The notes below the pieces were generated by a model, which worked only from the letters and a program-made list of their open reading frames with translations, did no database searches and was not told the origin of the DNA. Shown in pieces: positions 29,483 to 38,899 of a stretch of DNA of 64,000 nucleotides. The stretch spans positions 992,001 to 1,056,000 of the forward strand of contig NZ_CP065217.1 in the NCBI RefSeq assembly GCF_015767675.1. The letters are read 5' to 3'. Source of the stretch: Vibrio navarrensis. Its GTDB lineage: Bacteria > Pseudomonadota > Gammaproteobacteria > Enterobacterales > Vibrionaceae. The translations under genes and the position numbers were made by a program. How positions within the stretch are numbered: the stretch's first letter is position 1; every line of letters starts with the position of its first letter.

Positions 29483-29538
29483 GGATCGGGGCGACAGTAT
29501 AGCGTAACGCTACGATCAGCAAGTTTTAATGAATTGAA

Positions 29539-29565
29539 CAAGTGTTCATCTAATCTGAACACTTG
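29539..29565 (-). terminator. Hairpin after the MFS/acyltransferase gene
   Basis: CAAGTGTTCA (29539-29548) and TGAACACTTG (29556-29565) form a perfect 10-bp stem, just after the stop of the minus-strand gene at 29569. The T-tract is weak. The same bases include the palindrome TGAACAAGTGTTCA (29535-29548), so a regulator site is an alternative. Confidence 0.55.
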
Positions 29566-29568
29566 CGG

Positions 29569-31443
29569 TTATTTCCAATCGCCTCGCAGTGCCTGCACTT
29601 TCTCTTGCATCCGTGACGCTGAGGCGTCATTGGGTGGCACAGGTGCGCCGGCTTCTATCTCCAAGCGAGACCAAAAACGCTGTGGTAAGCCTTTACATGC
29701 TCTGCCACGAGCACGACTGAAAAAGCTGCCCCACAACCCTTTGATCGCCATCGGCATCACCGGAACTGGGCTGCGGCGTAAGATGAGGTCAATACCGCGC
29801 ATAAAGGGCTGAATCTCTCCATCAGGGGTGAGCCGTCCTTCAGGGAAGATGCACACAATATGGCCTTCGTTCAACGCTTGTTCTACGTCATTAAACGCGC
29901 GGCGTATTGAACTGCGGTTAGAGGCGGAAATGGGGATTACTCCTGCGGTGCGCAAAAAGCGATTCAAGAGCGGCAAAGAGGCGTACTCTTCTTCCATCAC
30001 AAACCGGATCAATCTCGGGCAGACCGCACTGAGCAGTAACGCGTCCATATAGCTGACGTGGTTGCACACGATGAGCATTCCGCCTTGTTCTGGCAAGTGG
30101 TGCAGATTTTTGTGTTTGACGCGATAGAGAGTGTGGGTCAGCAGCCAAACCAAAAAACGGACGACAAACATAGGTGCGGACAAGAACAGGTATGCTGCCA
30201 CGAGTAAGTTGAGTAACGCTAGCAGAGCAAACAGCGACGGAATGCTCATCTCAATCACACTCAGGCAAATAATGCCGAGAATGGCACTGGCGACCATAAA
30301 CAAGGAGTTGATGATGTTCAGCCCGGCGATCACCTGCGCCCGCTCGCTCTCTTTAGCTCGATGTTGCATCAGTGCGTACAACGGCACAATAAACAGTCCG
30401 CCACAAGCGCCAATCATCAACAGATGAAAAAACAGAGGCCAAAGTGGTTCAAAGCCAATGAATTCAGCGAAGGTTTGGAACTGTGGTAAACCCTCTTGAA
30501 TGGCGGTGGCCATTTGGTAACCGAAAATGGTCATGCCGATGGCACCAATCGGTACAATGCCCACATCGATACGTTGTTTGGACAGTGTGTTACACAAGAG
30601 AGAGCCGAGCGCAATGCCGACAGAAAAGAGTGCCAAAAGAAATGAGACTGCGCTCTCGCTGCCATTGAGATAGTGCTGGGTAAAATTAGGGAACTGAGTC
30701 AGATAGGCTGCGCCTAAAAACCAGAACCAACTGATCGCCAGTGTGGCCTTAAAAATGACCGGATCCGCTTTACTAATAGAGAGTGTGTGCTTGGTCTGGC
30801 GATAAGGTTGCCAGCGAAATTTAATATTGGGCGCGCTGGCCGCAGCCATCGGAATCGCGCGACTCGAAAGGTAGCCAAACAGAGCGAAGATCACCACACT
30901 CAGCGCAGCAATGTATTTTGCCTGTTCAGCAGAGGCAATAATGCCTGCGCCAAGCGTACCGAGCAAAATGGCGATAAAAGTGCCCGCTTCAACCAGTGCG
31001 TTGCCCGGCAACAGCTCTTTAGTCGTTAATTGTTGCGGCAATAACGCGTATTTGACTGGCCCAAAAAATGCCGATTGGGTGCCCATCAAAAAGAGTAAAA
31101 GCAGCAAAACGCCGTAGCTTTCGGTAATAAAGCCAATTGCACCAAGCAGCATGATGGCAATTTCAAATAATTTAACTTTGCGGATAAACCACGACTTTTC
31201 GTATTTATCGGCCAACACACCGGCGGAGGCGGAAAATAGGAAAAAAGGCAGAATAAAAAGTCCTGCCGCTAAATTGATAAATAGATTGCTTGAAATTGGT
31301 AGCGCACCTGTGCCCGCAAAAGCAACAAACAGCAACAAAACATTCTTAAAGATATTGTCGTTAAAAGCGCCGAAGAATTGTGTGACAAAATAAGGCAAAA
31401 ACTTTCGTTGTGTTAACAGCGAAGGTTGTCGATTGCGGGACAT
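29569..31443 (-). CDS. MFS transporter fused to a PlsC-type acyltransferase
   Basis: The 624-aa protein has an N-terminal major-facilitator transporter (about 1-410, some 12 hydrophobic segments, LplT-like) and a C-terminal glycerolipid acyltransferase domain (about 430-620). The acyltransferase motifs are NHVSYMDALL (H-X4-D) and FPEGRLTPDG. This resembles the LplT-Aas system, in which lysophospholipid is flipped inward and re-acylated, but the acyl-ACP ligase domain of Aas is missing. A role in lysophospholipid recycling at the inner membrane is an inference. The TetR gene lies 15 bp upstream in the same direction. Confidence 0.85.
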   Translation of the reverse strand: MSRNRQPSLLTQRKFLPYFVTQFFGAFNDNIFKNVLLLFVAFAGTGALPISSNLFINLAAGLFILPFFLFSASAGVLADKYEKSWFIRKVKLFEIAIMLLGAIGFITESYGVLLLLLFLMGTQSAFFGPVKYALLPQQLTTKELLPGNALVEAGTFIAILLGTLGAGIIASAEQAKYIAALSVVIFALFGYLSSRAIPMAAASAPNIKFRWQPYRQTKHTLSISKADPVIFKATLAISWFWFLGAAYLTQFPNFTQHYLNGSESAVSFLLALFSVGIALGSLLCNTLSKQRIDVGIVPIGAIGMTIFGYQMATAIQEGLPQFQTFAEFIGFEPLWPLFFHLLMIGACGGLFIVPLYALMQHRAKESERAQVIAGLNIINSLFMVASAILGIICLSVIEMSIPSLFALLALLNLLVAAYLFLSAPMFVVRFLVWLLTHTLYRVKHKNLHHLPEQGGMLIVCNHVSYMDALLLSAVCPRLIRFVMEEEYASLPLLNRFLRTAGVIPISASNRSSIRRAFNDVEQALNEGHIVCIFPEGRLTPDGEIQPFMRGIDLILRRSPVPVMPMAIKGLWGSFFSRARGRACKGLPQRFWSRLEIEAGAPVPPNDASASRMQEKVQALRGDWK

Positions 31444-31458
31444 GATTAAGCCTTGTGG

Positions 31459-32049
31459 TTACCAGTTGGCAAGATAATTAGACAATAGATTGTTAATCAG
31501 CTGTTTGCCATCTACCGGTTCGGCTGAAAAAAACTTGTCGTCGACGCTTAAGAGTGTAATACCATGCACTCCGGACCAAAGCACTCGGCTGGCTTGCAAT
31601 ACTTCAGAGGGATTATGCTCAGGGCTTATCTGGATGAGTAAAGATTCCAGCATGCCTGTCATGTGATCGATTCGCTTCGCTTGCCACTCTGGTAGTTCAG
31701 CGCCGTTCATGTTGTGTTCGAAAATCAGTTGCCACCGGTATGGGTTACGTTGGGCGAAATCATGGTAGCAATAGGCGAGATTAAACAGCGCTTGCTTACT
31801 GTCCGGAGAATTTTGCATGGCGGTCATGGCTTCGTTAGACAGCTCATCCAAGGTCTGAGCAATGGCATGGAGCAAGAGCAAATTGTAGTTGCCAAAAACA
31901 TTGACCAAAGTACTGGGCACATAACCAATCATGTTTGCCAATTTACGTAAACTGAGTTCGTGATAGGAATTTTCGCTGAGGAAATCTTTAACGGTTTGAA
32001 GGGTTAAGGCAACCAGTTCTTCTCTGGTGTGATCGTTTCTACGGGCCAT
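31459..32049 (-). CDS. TetR-family transcriptional regulator
   Basis: The 196-aa protein has an N-terminal TetR helix-turn-helix (about 8-55, YHELSLRKLANMIGYVPSTLVNVFGNYNLLLLHAI) and a ligand-binding C-terminal region typical of the family. It is co-directional with the MFS/acyltransferase gene and separated by 15 bp, so it probably controls that operon and itself. Upstream, GAAC-AAC-GTTC at about 32068-32078 is a small dyad that could be part of its operator. The ligand is unknown. Confidence 0.85.
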   Translation of the reverse strand: MARRNDHTREELVALTLQTVKDFLSENSYHELSLRKLANMIGYVPSTLVNVFGNYNLLLLHAIAQTLDELSNEAMTAMQNSPDSKQALFNLAYCYHDFAQRNPYRWQLIFEHNMNGAELPEWQAKRIDHMTGMLESLLIQISPEHNPSEVLQASRVLWSGVHGITLLSVDDKFFSAEPVDGKQLINNLLSNYLANW

Positions 32050-32294
32050 TTTCTGCTACTACAAATTGAACAACGTTCGATATTTTAGACGTGTCTGATA
32101 TACCCGTCAATAATTCATCGCGGTGTAAATCGTTCTCTGTAGCAATATTCTGATACAAGTCCAATTCTCGCCAGCATTTAAAAGCAACTAAGATACTTGT
32201 ATGATTCCAAGTGACCAATTCTCTTGTTAGCGCGCCATGACTTGGCCTTCCCGAGGATTGGAATTTGTTTCAATAAGATAACAAAAGGATAAAG

Positions 32295-33167
32295 ATGAAA
32301 CGTTTATTATCGATTGTTGCCCTGCTCATCGTCTCTGTCGCGGTAATGCCGATTGCAGAAGCGAAAAAGTTTGGTGGCGGTAAATCGCTCGGAAAGAGCT
32401 ACAAAACCGCACCTGCACCAAAACAACAGCAGCAGGATACCAACACCATCGGCAAAGATCAGGGTGCGAAACAGGGTTCGAAGAAAGGTCTCATGGGCGG
32501 AATCCTAGGGGGATTGTTAGCAGGTGGCTTGCTGGCGGCTTTCTTCGGTGGTGCGTTTGAAGGCATTCAGTTTATGGATATCCTGATTATCGGCCTGATT
32601 GCCTTTATCATCTTTAAACTGATGCGTAGCTTGCTTGCCGCCAAGCAGGGCAGTATGAATCAGCATCGTCAACAGCCTGCATTTGGTGGTCAAGCGCCTA
32701 AGTTTGAACAAGCCAATGTACATAACTTTGAACAAACAGCGGGTTCTTCATCCAATGGCAGTTTTGGTTTTGCCAATCAATCTGATGTGCCGCACAACTA
32801 CCCACCAGGGTTTGACCAAGTCGCATTTGTCAATGGTGCGCGTGAGCATTACCGAACACTGCAAGGTGCTTGGAACCATAATCAGTTGGATACGATTGAA
32901 GAGTACGTTTCGCCAACACTGTTTGCCGATCTGAAAGCAGAGCGTGAAAAGCTCGCTGGTGAGCAGCATACGGAAGTGATGTATGTCGATGCACAGATCG
33001 TTCGTGCCGAGTACGACGACACTAAAGCGCAGTTGAGCTTGCAATTCAGTGGTCGCTATCGTGACGCGGTTGAAGGCATTGAAGAAGATATCGAGGACAT
33101 TTGGCACTTAGAGCGTGACCTAACCCAAGACAACGCGCCTTGGCTGATTGTCGGTATTCAGGGATAA
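32295..33167 (+). CDS. Tim44-like domain membrane protein
   Basis: The 290-aa protein has a signal peptide or N-terminal anchor (about 1-23, ending AEAKK), a basic GQ-rich segment, a Gly-rich membrane region (about 66-112, GGILGGLLAGGLLAAFFGGAF), a Gln-rich linker and a C-terminal Tim44-like domain (about 175-290, FVNGAREHYRTLQGAWNHNQLD onward). Bacterial proteins of this family are poorly characterised membrane-associated proteins. Ribosome site AAAAGGA lies 8 bases before the ATG. It is a single-gene unit with its own terminator. Confidence 0.82.
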   Translation: MKRLLSIVALLIVSVAVMPIAEAKKFGGGKSLGKSYKTAPAPKQQQQDTNTIGKDQGAKQGSKKGLMGGILGGLLAGGLLAAFFGGAFEGIQFMDILIIGLIAFIIFKLMRSLLAAKQGSMNQHRQQPAFGGQAPKFEQANVHNFEQTAGSSSNGSFGFANQSDVPHNYPPGFDQVAFVNGAREHYRTLQGAWNHNQLDTIEEYVSPTLFADLKAEREKLAGEQHTEVMYVDAQIVRAEYDDTKAQLSLQFSGRYRDAVEGIEEDIEDIWHLERDLTQDNAPWLIVGIQG

Positions 33168-33196
33168 AAACAACCCCTTCCAATTTAGTCTTACTA

Positions 33197-33229
33197 AAAT
33201 CCCGCTCATCAAGGTGAGCGGGATTTTTT
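33197..33229 (+). terminator. Terminator after the Tim44-like gene
   Basis: AAATCCCGCTCA (33197-33208) pairs with TGAGCGGGATTT (33215-33226), running into six T residues. Confidence 0.92.
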
Positions 33230-33300
33230 ATTGCGGTAATTTTATTTGGCTATCAAGCCGTTGACGTTTTGATAAGCATCGTTAATACGATGATCAAGTC

Positions 33301-33339
33301 CAGAAGCAAAACAAAAAAGCCAGCTCAATGAGCTGGCTT
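33301..33339 (-). terminator. Terminator of the tRNA-Tyr operon
   Basis: AAGCCAGCTCA (33317-33327) and TGAGCTGGCTT (33329-33339) form a long stem. On the minus strand it is followed by TTTTTTGTTTTG, directly after the last tRNA. Confidence 0.88.
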
Positions 33340-33347
33340 CTTGTGTA

Positions 33348-33432
<85 letters not shown>

Positions 33433-33513
33433 AGAGGGTTTTTATACTTAGAAAGTGTTTTCCCAACACGGCTTTCCAAGTGCTTTCTTATGACAAGATC
33501 ACAAGAAACAATA

Positions 33514-33598
<85 letters not shown>

Positions 33599-33678
33599 AG
33601 GGATTTTTATACTTAGAAAGTGTTTTCCCAACACGACTTTCCAAGTGCTTTCTCATGACAAGATCACAAGAAACAATA

Positions 33679-33763
<85 letters not shown>

Positions 33764-33843
33764 AGGGATTTTTATACTTAGAAAGTGTTTTCCCAACACG
33801 GCTTTCCAAGTGTTTTCTCATGACAAAATCACAAGAAAGAATA

Positions 33844-33928
<85 letters not shown>

Positions 33929-34001
33929 AGGGTGTTTTTCTTTTCACTAACTGAAAAGTTTAAGCGACGTTTTCCCAACGCATCGCTCAAGTGCGGAGCG
34001 C

Positions 34002-34029
34002 ATCATAACAAACCATTTGTGACTGTAAA
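34002..34029 (-). promoter_or_regulatory. Stable-RNA promoter of the tRNA-Tyr operon
   Basis: On the minus strand TTTACA (34029-34024) and TATGAT (34007-34002) are 16 bases apart, followed by a GC-rich discriminator GCGCTCCGC. Such discriminators are typical of tRNA and rRNA promoters under stringent (ppGpp) control. Confidence 0.8.
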
Positions 34030-34167
34030 GCCTTTTTCTGGCGTTTTTGGTTTGAATGCTTCCTTTTTGGGCAAAGTTGCCAGAAAGTATTCATTTTGAG
34101 TGTTAAGTCGCCATTTGATCTGAATGGTCGCTATCGTGCGTATAAGGTTTGCGATAATTTACACAAC

Positions 34168-34196
34168 TTGACGTTACCTGAGTTTTGAGCTGATAA
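34168..34196 (+). promoter_or_regulatory. Sigma-70 promoter of the RND efflux operon
   Basis: TTGACG (34168-34173) and TGATAA (34191-34196) are separated by exactly 17 bases. The predicted leader is about 100 nt to the ATG at 34305. Confidence 0.65.
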
Positions 34197-34304
34197 ACTA
34201 ACAAACTCAAATACTTTTGCTCTGCTTGGCGGTTCCCGTCAAATAAAACGTATTCAGATGAATTGAGCAAAACTCTCCAACTTACATTCTTTGATTGATG
34301 GACT

Positions 34305-35369
34305 ATGAATAAGCGCATTCTAATTTCTATGTTGGTGCTCACTTTGTCAGGACACTCGTCGCTGGCAAGCGCTGCACCTAAAGGGCCAACCGCAGTGACG
34401 GTGGTTGCAGAACAGGTTCAAACTCACCAGATAAACCAGTCGCTCTCTTTGGTTGGTAAGCTTGAGGCGGTACAGTCGGTGGTGATCGCCTCTGAAGTCT
34501 CCGGAAAAGTGGAGTCGATTCAGGTGAAAGCGAACCAAAACGTGCGCCAAGGGCAGTTATTGATTAAGTTGGAAGATGGCAAGGTACTGGCGGCGCAAAC
34601 AGAAGCGAACGCTTATTTGAAGGATGAGCAGCGTAAACTGAAAGAGTACGAGCGTTTGGTAAAACGCAATGCCATCACCCAAACCGAGATAGACGCACAA
34701 AAAGCGAGTGTTGAGATTGCCGAAGCCCGTTTGGCAGCAGCAAAGGCGAGTTTGAACGATTTGCATATCTCGGCGCCGTTTGCGGGCACTGTCGGTTTTA
34801 TCAATTTTAGCCGAGGGAAGCTGGTCAGCGCTGGAACGGAATTACTGACATTAGACGATCTTTCGCTGATGCAGCTCGATCTACACATCCCAGAACGTTA
34901 TTTGTCACAGATTTCGCTGGGAATGGCAGTGACGGCCAGCTCTAATGCATGGAAAAATGAGACATTCCAAGGAAAGATCGTCGGCATCGATTCACGCATC
35001 AATGCCGAGACGCTCAACCTGCGCGTTCGTATCCAATTTGCCAATCCAGAGAACAAGCTTAAGCCGGGCATGTTGCTCAATGCGGCCTTAGCTTTCCCTG
35101 CCATCGAAGCGCCGATTATTCCAGTGCAGGCATTGGAGTACTCTGGCACAAAACGCTACGTCTACGTGATTGATGAACATAACAAAGCGCGCCGAACTGA
35201 GGTACGGCTTGGAGCTCGGGTTGAAAACCAAGTTGTGATCGAATCGGGCGTCAATATAGGCGACAAAATTGTGGTGCAAGGCATCGTCAATATGCGCGAT
35301 GGCGTGTTGGTCAAAGAGCTTGTTGGTAGTGCCAACAGCGCTCAGCCAGAAACCAAGAAGGATAGCTAA
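34305..35369 (+). CDS. RND efflux periplasmic adaptor (membrane fusion protein)
   Basis: The 354-aa protein has a signal peptide (about 1-23, ASAAP), a biotinyl-lipoyl-like segment (VIASEVSGKVESIQVKANQNVRQGQLL), a coiled-coil hairpin (about 95-150, rich in Glu/Ala/Lys), LHISAPFAGTVGF, and beta-barrel and membrane-proximal domains. It links the inner-membrane RND pump encoded two bases downstream to an outer-membrane channel such as TolC, which is not in this window. The substrate is unknown. I do not assign it to a named vibrio Vex/Vme pump. Confidence 0.9.
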   Translation: MNKRILISMLVLTLSGHSSLASAAPKGPTAVTVVAEQVQTHQINQSLSLVGKLEAVQSVVIASEVSGKVESIQVKANQNVRQGQLLIKLEDGKVLAAQTEANAYLKDEQRKLKEYERLVKRNAITQTEIDAQKASVEIAEARLAAAKASLNDLHISAPFAGTVGFINFSRGKLVSAGTELLTLDDLSLMQLDLHIPERYLSQISLGMAVTASSNAWKNETFQGKIVGIDSRINAETLNLRVRIQFANPENKLKPGMLLNAALAFPAIEAPIIPVQALEYSGTKRYVYVIDEHNKARRTEVRLGARVENQVVIESGVNIGDKIVVQGIVNMRDGVLVKELVGSANSAQPETKKDS

Positions 35370-35371
35370 CC

Positions 35372-38300
35372 ATGCTGTTGTCTGATGTGTCGGTCAAGAG
35401 ACCGGTAGCAGCGCTGGTACTGAGTTTGCTGCTGTGCGTGTTTGGCTTTGTCTCTTTTACTAAGCTCTCAGTGCGGGAAATGCCCGATATCGAGAGTCCG
35501 GTTGTGTCGATCAGTACCCGTTATGAAGGGGCATCGGCCACCATCATTGAAAGTCAAATCACCTCGGTGCTGGAAGATCAACTTTCTGGCATCAGTGGGA
35601 TTGACGAAATATCTTCTACCACGCGCAATAGCTCTTCGCGTATCACCATCACCTTTGAACTGGGTTACGACCTCAACACGGGGATCAGTGATGTGCGAGA
35701 CGCGGTAGCCCGCGCGCAGCGTGCTCTGCCGGAAGAAGCCGATGATCCGATTGTCTATAAAAACAACGGTAGCGGTGAGGCGTCAGTCTACATCAATTTA
35801 AGCTCATCAGAAATGGATCGCACTCAGCTCACCGATTACATTGAGCGCGTGTTGATGGACCGTTTTAGCTTGATCACTGGTGTCAGCTCGGTGGATGTTT
35901 CTGGCGGTTTGTACAAGGTGATGTACGTCAAATTGCAACCGGAGTTGATGGCGGGGCGCAGTGTCACCGCTACCGATATCACTTCGGCGTTGCGCAGTGA
36001 AAACCTCGAAAGTCCGGGCGGTGTGGTGCGAAACGATCAGACGGTGATGTCGGTCAGGACAGCGCGCAGCTACAAAACCGTGGAAGATTTCCAATACTTG
36101 GTGGTCAAACGGGCCAGCGACAATACGCCGATCTATCTGAAAGATGTGGCGGATGTTTTCATTGGCGCCGAGAACGAAAACTCGACGTTCAAGAGTGACG
36201 GCGTAGTCAACGTCAGCATGGGGATTGTACCGCAATCGGATGCCAACCCGCTGGAAGTGGCCAAACGTGTCCATGAAGAAGTGGAGAAAGTACAGAAGTT
36301 TCTGCCCGAAGGCACCCGTTTAGCGATTGATTATGACTCAACGGTGTTTATTGAACGTTCCATTTCTGAAGTCTACAGCACTCTTTTTATCACGGGTGGC
36401 TTAGTAATTTTGGTGCTGTATATTTTCATCGGTCAGGTGAGAGCAACGCTGATCCCGGCGGTGACGGTACCGGTGTCACTGATTTCTTCATTTATTGCCG
36501 CCTACTACTTCGGCTTCTCGATCAACCTCATTACCTTGATGGCGCTGATTTTGTCGATTGGTCTGGTGGTCGATGATGCCATTGTGGTAGTGGAAAATAT
36601 TTTCCACCACATTGAGCAAGGTGAGCCGCCACTGTTGGCAGCCTATAAAGGTACTCGCGAAGTCGGTTTTGCGGTTATCGCCACGACTTTGGTGCTGGTG
36701 ATGGTCTTTCTGCCTATCTCCTTTATGGATGGTATGGTCGGCTTGCTGTTTACCGAGTTTTCAGTGTTATTGGCGATGTCGGTGATCTTCTCGTCTTTGA
36801 TCGCCTTGACCTTAACGCCAGTACTGGGCAGCAAAATGCTCAAAGCCAACGTGAAGAAAAATCGATTCAATGATTTGGTCGATTTTCTCTTCGCCAAACT
36901 GGAAACCGCTTATCGCGCCGTGCTGAAAAAAGCTTTGGCGTGGCGCTGGCTGGCTCCCGTCATTATTCTCGCTTGCGTAGGGGGCAGCTACAGCTTAATG
37001 AATCAAGTGCCGGCGCAATTAACACCACAAGAAGATCGCGGTGTGATTTTTGCCTTTGTACGCGGCGCGGATGCAACCAGCTACAACCGCATGGCGGCTA
37101 ACATGGATTTGGTCGAACAGCGTTTAATGCCGTTACTTGGGCAGGGCTTCTTGAAGTCATTCAGCATTCAATCGCCCGCGTTTGGCGGACAAGCTGGCGA
37201 CCAAACCGGTTTCGTTATCATGATTTTGGATGATTGGAACGAGCGTAACGTGACGGCGCAGCAAGCACTTGGCGAAGTGCGCAAAGCCTTGGCGGGGATT
37301 CCGGATGTGCGCGTGTTTCCGTTTATGCCCGGTTTCCGCGGAGGTTCGAGCGAACCAGTGCAGTTTGTTCTTGGTGGCTCAGACTATGACGAGCTGAAAG
37401 TGTGGGCGGAAAAACTGAAAAATCTCGCCGAAGAGTCACCGATGATGGAAGGGGCAGAGATCAACTATTCGGAGAAAACCCCAGAGCTGGTGGTGTCGGT
37501 AGACAAGAAGCGTGCGGCTGAACTGGGCATTTCGATTGCCGATGTGTCAGACACGTTAGAAATTATGCTGGGCGGCAAAAAAGAGACGACCTTTGTCGAC
37601 CGAGGCGAAGAGTACGATGTTTACCTGCGTGGTGATGAAAATCGTTTTAATAACGCCGCCGATCTCAGCCAGATCTACCTACGCACAAGCAGTGGCGAGC
37701 TGGTTACGCTTGATACAGTGACGAAAATTGAGGAGATCGCCTCGTCCATTCGTCTCTCTCACTACAACAAGCAGAAAGCCATTACGGTCACGGCGAACTT
37801 GTCTGACGGGGCAACCCTAGGCCAAGCATTGGAGTTTATGGATCAGCAAGCGATTAAGTTGTTGCCGGGCGATATTTCGGTCAGTTATTCCGGTGAGTCG
37901 AAAGACTTCAAAGAGAATCAGTCCAGTATTGTATTGGTGTTTGCGCTGGCGTTATTGGTTGCCTACTTAGTACTGGCAGCGCAATTTGAGAGCTTCATTA
38001 ACCCGCTAGTGGTGATGTTTACCGTTCCTATGGGGGTGTTTGGTGGTTTCCTCGGGCTGATAGTGATGAGTCAAGGACTGAACATCTATAGCCAGATCGG
38101 TATGATTATGCTGATCGGTATGGTGACGAAAAACGGCATCTTGATCGTCGAATTTGCCAACCAGTTGCGTGATCGCGGCTTTGAGTTCGAAAAAGCGATT
38201 GTTGACGCGGCGGCGAGACGTTTGCGCCCGATCTTGATGACGGCCTTCACCACACTGGCAGGCGCTATTCCACTGATTTTGTCCAATGGAGCGGGATATG

Positions 38301-38485
38301 AAAGTCGCGTTGCTGTCGGTACAGTGATCTTCTTTGGTATGGCGTTTGCCACGCTAGTGACTCTGCTGGTGATCCCAGCTATGTATCGCTTGCTATCTCG
38401 TCACACTGAAGCTCCCGGTCATGTCGAAGCCGAGTTGAATAAAGCGCTCAGCCATGATACCAAAGGACGGGTAAGTCACGGTTGA
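35372..38485 (+). CDS. RND-family efflux permease
   Basis: The 1037-aa protein has the expected length and layout for a resistance-nodulation-division pump: 12 membrane helices with two large periplasmic loops (about 35-330 and 560-860). The proton-relay aspartate pair is visible in LSIGLVVDDAIVVVENI. Loop landmarks include DVRDAVARAQRALPEEADDP. It exports drugs or other amphiphiles from the periplasm or inner leaflet using the proton gradient. It is translationally close to the adaptor (two-base gap) and abuts the DUF1244 gene. Confidence 0.93.
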   Translation: MLLSDVSVKRPVAALVLSLLLCVFGFVSFTKLSVREMPDIESPVVSISTRYEGASATIIESQITSVLEDQLSGISGIDEISSTTRNSSSRITITFELGYDLNTGISDVRDAVARAQRALPEEADDPIVYKNNGSGEASVYINLSSSEMDRTQLTDYIERVLMDRFSLITGVSSVDVSGGLYKVMYVKLQPELMAGRSVTATDITSALRSENLESPGGVVRNDQTVMSVRTARSYKTVEDFQYLVVKRASDNTPIYLKDVADVFIGAENENSTFKSDGVVNVSMGIVPQSDANPLEVAKRVHEEVEKVQKFLPEGTRLAIDYDSTVFIERSISEVYSTLFITGGLVILVLYIFIGQVRATLIPAVTVPVSLISSFIAAYYFGFSINLITLMALILSIGLVVDDAIVVVENIFHHIEQGEPPLLAAYKGTREVGFAVIATTLVLVMVFLPISFMDGMVGLLFTEFSVLLAMSVIFSSLIALTLTPVLGSKMLKANVKKNRFNDLVDFLFAKLETAYRAVLKKALAWRWLAPVIILACVGGSYSLMNQVPAQLTPQEDRGVIFAFVRGADATSYNRMAANMDLVEQRLMPLLGQGFLKSFSIQSPAFGGQAGDQTGFVIMILDDWNERNVTAQQALGEVRKALAGIPDVRVFPFMPGFRGGSSEPVQFVLGGSDYDELKVWAEKLKNLAEESPMMEGAEINYSEKTPELVVSVDKKRAAELGISIADVSDTLEIMLGGKKETTFVDRGEEYDVYLRGDENRFNNAADLSQIYLRTSSGELVTLDTVTKIEEIASSIRLSHYNKQKAITVTANLSDGATLGQALEFMDQQAIKLLPGDISVSYSGESKDFKENQSSIVLVFALALLVAYLVLAAQFESFINPLVVMFTVPMGVFGGFLGLIVMSQGLNIYSQIGMIMLIGMVTKNGILIVEFANQLRDRGFEFEKAIVDAAARRLRPILMTAFTTLAGAIPLILSNGAGYESRVAVGTVIFFGMAFATLVTLLVIPAMYRLLSRHTEAPGHVEAELNKALSHDTKGRVSHG

Positions 38486-38523
38486 TACCAACCGAAGCTG
38501 GATACGATCAAAAGGAAGGTAAA

Positions 38524-38844
38524 GTGGCAGAGTTTAAATATCAGCAGTTGACGCAGGAGCAGCAAGATAAGTTGGATGCAGCGGCCTTTCGTCGTTTACT
38601 GGCTCATCTTGATGTTAATAAAGAGGTGCAAAACATCGATTTGATGATTTTGGCCGGTTTTTGCCGCAACTGTTTTAGTAAGTGGTACTTGGCAGAAGCG
38701 CAGGCGCTGGAACTGGATATCAGTCTCGATGATGCCAGAGAAAGGGTGTATGGCATGAGCTACGATGAGTGGAAAGCCAATCACCAGCCGCCAGCCACGG
38801 CAGAACAACTGGCTGCTTTCGAAAAGAAACAGCAGAAAGCATAA
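38524..38844 (+). CDS. DUF1244 family protein
   Basis: The frame overlaps the end of the RND gene from 38482, but AAGGAAGG at 38511-38518 points to the GTG at 38524 (MAEFKYQQLTQEQQDK), giving 106 aa. The family hallmark is LMILAGFCRNCFSKWYLAEA with two cysteines, plus YGMSYDEWKANHQ. DUF1244 proteins are small and uncharacterised, widespread in proteobacteria. It may share the RND transcript, but a functional link is not evident. Confidence 0.85.
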   Translation: MAEFKYQQLTQEQQDKLDAAAFRRLLAHLDVNKEVQNIDLMILAGFCRNCFSKWYLAEAQALELDISLDDARERVYGMSYDEWKANHQPPATAEQLAAFEKKQQKA

Positions 38845-38845
38845 A

Positions 38846-38880
38846 AACATGCCCGCCAGTGTGCGGGCATGTTTCTTTTC
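38846..38880 (+). terminator. Terminator after the DUF1244 gene
   Basis: AACATGCCCGC (38846-38856) pairs with GCGGGCATGTT (38863-38873), followed by TCTTTTC. Confidence 0.85.
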
Positions 38881-38899
38881 AGCCTTCCTTAACTAGCAA

